Shown here: positions 61,875 through 64,000 of the stretch, piece by piece
Layout: each line of letters opens with the position of its first letter
How positions within the stretch are numbered: the first letter of the stretch is position 1
Origin: Nocardioides sp. IC4_145
GTDB taxonomy: Bacteria; Actinomycetota; Actinomycetes; Propionibacteriales; Nocardioidaceae
Direction: 5' to 3'
Length of the DNA: 64,000 nucleotides
Assembly: GCF_011250565.1 (NCBI RefSeq)
Contig: NZ_JAANMS010000004.1
Span: 62,001-126,000, forward strand
Position numbers and translations under genes: made by a program
Notes under the pieces: model-generated
The model's database searches: none
What the model saw: the letters and a program-made list of their open reading frames with translations, nothing else
Told to the model about the DNA's origin: nothing

Positions 61875-61893
61875 GGAGGTGAGGCTAACCTAA
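61875..61893. promoter_or_regulatory. IdeR/DtxR iron box
   Basis: A 19-base site with right half GGCTAACCTAA matches the DtxR/IdeR consensus TTAGGTTAGSCTAACCTAA at 16 of 19 positions. It lies between the divergent binding-protein gene and the siderophore-interacting protein gene, so iron-loaded IdeR could repress both. Confidence 0.8.
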
Positions 61894-61922
61894 GTCCAAC
61901 GGTCGTCGTCGAGGGAGGTCCC

Positions 61923-62723
61923 GTGCACGGAACTGTGGTGTCGGCCACGTGGGTCACGCCCGCGATGGTCCGGGTGGTGCTCGGGGGCGACGGGCTCTCA
62001 GGCTTCGAGATGCCCGACTGCACCGATGCCTACGTCAACCTCGCGATCGCGCCCGACGGCGCGCCGTACGGCCCGGTCTTCGAGCCCCAGCAGGTGCGCG
62101 ACGAGCACGACGCGCAGTGGTGGCCGGCGCGCCGGCGCTACACCGTCCGTGCCTGGGACGGCGAGCGGCTGACGATCGACTTCGTCGTCCACGGCGACCT
62201 CGGAGCGGCGGGTCGCTGGGCGGCCTCGGCCGCGCCGGGTGACGTGCTGGTGCTCGAGGGGCCGGGCGGGGGCTACAAGCCGGACCCGACCGCCGACTGG
62301 CACCTCATGGTCGGCGACGAGTCCGCGCTGCCCGCCATCGCCGCCTCCCTCGAGGCGGTGCCCGCCGGGCGGCCCGTGGTCGTGCGGCTCGTCTGCGACG
62401 ACGCCGGGCACGAGCTGCCGCTCAGCAGCCCGGGCGACCTGCACCTCCAGTGGCTGCACCGCGCCGGCGACGACGACCCGGTCACGCTGCTGCTGCGCTC
62501 GCTCGAGGCGCTCGACGCCCCGGCCGGTCGCGCACACGCCTTCGTCCACGGCGAGGCGGAGGAGGTCCGCGGCATCCGCAAGCACCTCCTCGTCGACCGC
62601 GGCCTGAGCCGCGCCGAGATGTCCTGCTCGCCCTACTGGCGCCGCACGATGACCGACGAGGCCTGGCGCGCGGTCAAGTCCGACTTCGTCGCCGCCATGG
62701 AAGCCGACGTCCCGACCGGCTGA
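61923..62723 (+). CDS. Siderophore-interacting protein (ViuB/FAD-binding_9)
   Basis: A 266-residue flavin reductase-like protein that releases iron from imported ferric siderophores. The FAD-binding segment RRRYTVRAWDG and the NAD(P)H-side segments (LVLEGPGGGYKP, WHLMVGDESALPAIAASLE, FVHGEAEEVRGIRKHLL, MSCSPYWRRTMTDE) are typical. I start it at GTG 61923, with GGGAGG 4-5 bases upstream; longer frames enter the control region. It pairs functionally with the divergent uptake operon. Confidence 0.93.
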   Translation: MHGTVVSATWVTPAMVRVVLGGDGLSGFEMPDCTDAYVNLAIAPDGAPYGPVFEPQQVRDEHDAQWWPARRRYTVRAWDGERLTIDFVVHGDLGAAGRWAASAAPGDVLVLEGPGGGYKPDPTADWHLMVGDESALPAIAASLEAVPAGRPVVVRLVCDDAGHELPLSSPGDLHLQWLHRAGDDDPVTLLLRSLEALDAPAGRAHAFVHGEAEEVRGIRKHLLVDRGLSRAEMSCSPYWRRTMTDEAWRAVKSDFVAAMEADVPTG

Positions 62724-62735
62724 CCCCGGCCGGGC

Positions 62736-63077
62736 TCACCCGGCCGTGACGGCGCGCCGGTCCAGCAGCGCCCACAGCCGCAGGACGACGGCGAGCACGG
62801 CGAGCACGCACAGCCCGACGGCGGCGCCGGCGAGCAGCGTGCCGGCGGCGCCTCCGGCGGGCCCGCGGGCGTCGACCGCGCGGCCGACGACGACCGCCGT
62901 GGTGAGCAGGGCGCCGACGACGCCGAGCGCGAGCGACGCCTGGCGGCCGACGACGGCCCAGCGCTCGCGGCTGCTGCGGCCGCGGGCGGTGAGGTAGAGC
63001 TCGCGCAGCGGCATGAACAGCGCGAGCAGCACGTAGAGCAGGCCACCGAGGCCGGTGCCGGGGAGTCCCGCGGTCAT
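62736..63077 (-). CDS. Small membrane protein beside the glycosyltransferase
   Basis: A 113-residue protein with three hydrophobic helices (about 8-22, 47-66 and 82-103) and a basic loop (RGRSSRERWAVVGRQ). Its ATG lies one base after the stop of the glycosyltransferase gene, so the two are likely one operon. No known family recognised; it may be a partner or export subunit for the polysaccharide synthase. Confidence 0.7.
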   Translation of the reverse strand: MTAGLPGTGLGGLLYVLLALFMPLRELYLTARGRSSRERWAVVGRQASLALGVVGALLTTAVVVGRAVDARGPAGGAAGTLLAGAAVGLCVLAVLAVVLRLWALLDRRAVTAG

Positions 63078-63078
63078 C

Positions 63079-64000
63079 TCAGTGGCCCTTCTCGTAGACG
63101 AGCAGCGGCTTGCGGAGGACGACCTCGCTCCAGAGGGCCCGGATCATGAAGACTCCGTTGACGATGCGCAGCACGAGGAAGGCCGGCACCGACGCCAGCG
63201 CCTTGCCGACCTCGCCGCGGCGACGGGCCGCCACGAGCACGGGCACGAGGATCGCCGGCACGTCCACGACGTACGCCGCCAGCACCCAGGGGCTCACGAC
63301 GACGGCCAGCACGGGCAGCACGAGCAGGTAGACGAGCGACGCGACCACCGCGTCGACCATCGCCACGCCGACGGCGGTGCTGAGGAACGGCAGGGGCAGG
63401 ATGCCGCGCCAGTGCAGCCGCACGTTCTGCACGAAGCCGTGCGACCAGCGCCGGAGCTGCTTGCTCATGAAGTCCAGGTCGTGCGGCTCGATCGGGTAGC
63501 AGACCGCCTCGGGCACGAACCGCACGTGGTGCCCGCGCTGGAAGAACGTCCAGGTCAGGTCCATGTCCTCGGCGCGGGTGCGCTCCGACCAGCCGCCGGC
63601 GTCGCGGAGCACGTCGGTGCGGTACGCCGAGAAGCAGCCGGACGCGATCAGCGGTGCGCCGTAGTGGTCCTGGGTGGGCTTGTAGAAGGTGAACGACAGC
63701 AGGTACTCGACGTACCGCCCGCGCTCCCACACCGACCGCACGTGGCGCGGGACAACGAAGCCGCACGCCGCCGCGACGGACGCGTCGGCGTCGAGCGGCT
63801 CGAGGAGCGTCTCGATCGCGTCGGGCGCGAGCGTGGTGTCGGCGTCGATGGCCATGGTGTACGCCGTGTCGACCAGGCCGAGGGCCAGGTTTTGCGCCCC
63901 GGCCTTGGAGCCGGTGTTGTGCTCGGGCCGGATCACCTCTGCGCCGGCCGCGCGGGCGGCCTCGCCGGTGCCGTCGGTGGAGCAGTCGTCGACGACGACG
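63079..64000 (-). CDS. Family-2 processive glycosyltransferase, 5' partial
   Basis: The reading frame runs off the right edge; 307 residues are visible. VVVDDCSTDGTGEAARAAGA and AIDADTTLAPDAIETLL carry the nucleotide-sugar DxD-type sites, RAEDMDLTWTFF the catalytic acid, and KQLRRWSHG the QxxRW motif of processive synthases such as hyaluronan, cellulose or PNAG synthases. Three or more membrane helices follow. It probably polymerises and exports a glycan; product unknown. The start, N-terminal helices and any upstream partner are outside the window. Confidence 0.9.
   Translation of the reverse strand, partial: VVVDDCSTDGTGEAARAAGAEVIRPEHNTGSKAGAQNLALGLVDTAYTMAIDADTTLAPDAIETLLEPLDADASVAAACGFVVPRHVRSVWERGRYVEYLLSFTFYKPTQDHYGAPLIASGCFSAYRTDVLRDAGGWSERTRAEDMDLTWTFFQRGHHVRFVPEAVCYPIEPHDLDFMSKQLRRWSHGFVQNVRLHWRGILPLPFLSTAVGVAMVDAVVASLVYLLVLPVLAVVVSPWVLAAYVVDVPAILVPVLVAARRRGEVGKALASVPAFLVLRIVNGVFMIRALWSEVVLRKPLLVYEKGH

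Noticed and set aside
58712..61882. A 1056-residue + strand frame opposite the siderophore operon
   Set aside because: Antisense shadow of four well-defined transporter genes; no folded-protein pattern.

Overview
The window is high-GC actinobacterial DNA, most likely from Nocardioidaceae (a Nocardioides-like organism). Reasons: strong G/C third-position bias; a gene order matching the Mycobacterium tuberculosis glnA1 neighbourhood (glnA, RDD protein, DUF4191 protein, lipA, lipB, TIGR01777 epimerase, lipoyl E2, then leucyl aminopeptidase and gcvT) and the thyA-dfrA and dapA-rnj-ftsK groups; a GlnR-type operator at glnA; an IdeR/DtxR-type iron box; a mycothiol-type isomerase domain; a DUF222/13E12 HNH protein; and many leaderless promoters (TANNNT placed 6-7 nt before the start codon). 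The genus is an inference.

Region 1 (1-13.9 kb) is a mobile defence island. It carries the distal part of a type 1 BREX operon, brxC (5' end outside the window), pglX, pglZ and brxL, all on + and tightly or translationally coupled. Next comes a Mrr-like PD-(D/E)xK nuclease with its own leaderless promoter, then, convergent, a tyrosine integrase and a small excisionase-type HTH protein. Base composition is clearly lower in GC than the flanking chromosome, especially in the second half of pglX. brxA and brxB are expected just left of the window. The right junction lies between about 13.6 and 13.9 kb, next to glnA.

Region 2 (13.9-30 kb) is core metabolism: glutamine synthetase under a GlnR-type operator, lipoate synthesis (lipA, lipB) and its clients/partners (two-lipoyl-domain E2 sucB/dlaT and E3 lpdA), interrupted by an ABC exporter, an SRPBCC protein, a GNAT acetyltransferase and a mycothiol-type isomerase-domain protein. 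A DUF222/HNH gene with a near-perfect SOS box, and a pair of short palindromic repeats, lie at 28.6-30 kb.

Region 3 (30-50 kb) holds a MerR-PP2C fusion, pepA diverging from gcvT, a membrane protein with a sigma-region-2-like N-terminus and a predicted beta-propeller-type exterior, a PhzF protein, thyA-dfrA, a sulfotransferase-like protein, an F420/flavin LLM oxidoreductase, dapA-rnj, a secreted M4 metalloprotease with an inserted PA domain, and ftsK followed by a RodZ-like HTH membrane protein.

Region 4 (50-64 kb) is secreted proteins and transport: a protein with about ten TSP3-like calcium-binding repeats, two GntP-family permeases separated by a large secreted protein and a VOC protein, then a siderophore uptake locus (binding lipoprotein, two permeases, ATPase) divergent from a siderophore-interacting reductase with an IdeR-type box between them. 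The right edge cuts a family-2 glycosyltransferase. No rRNA, tRNA or CRISPR array was found.
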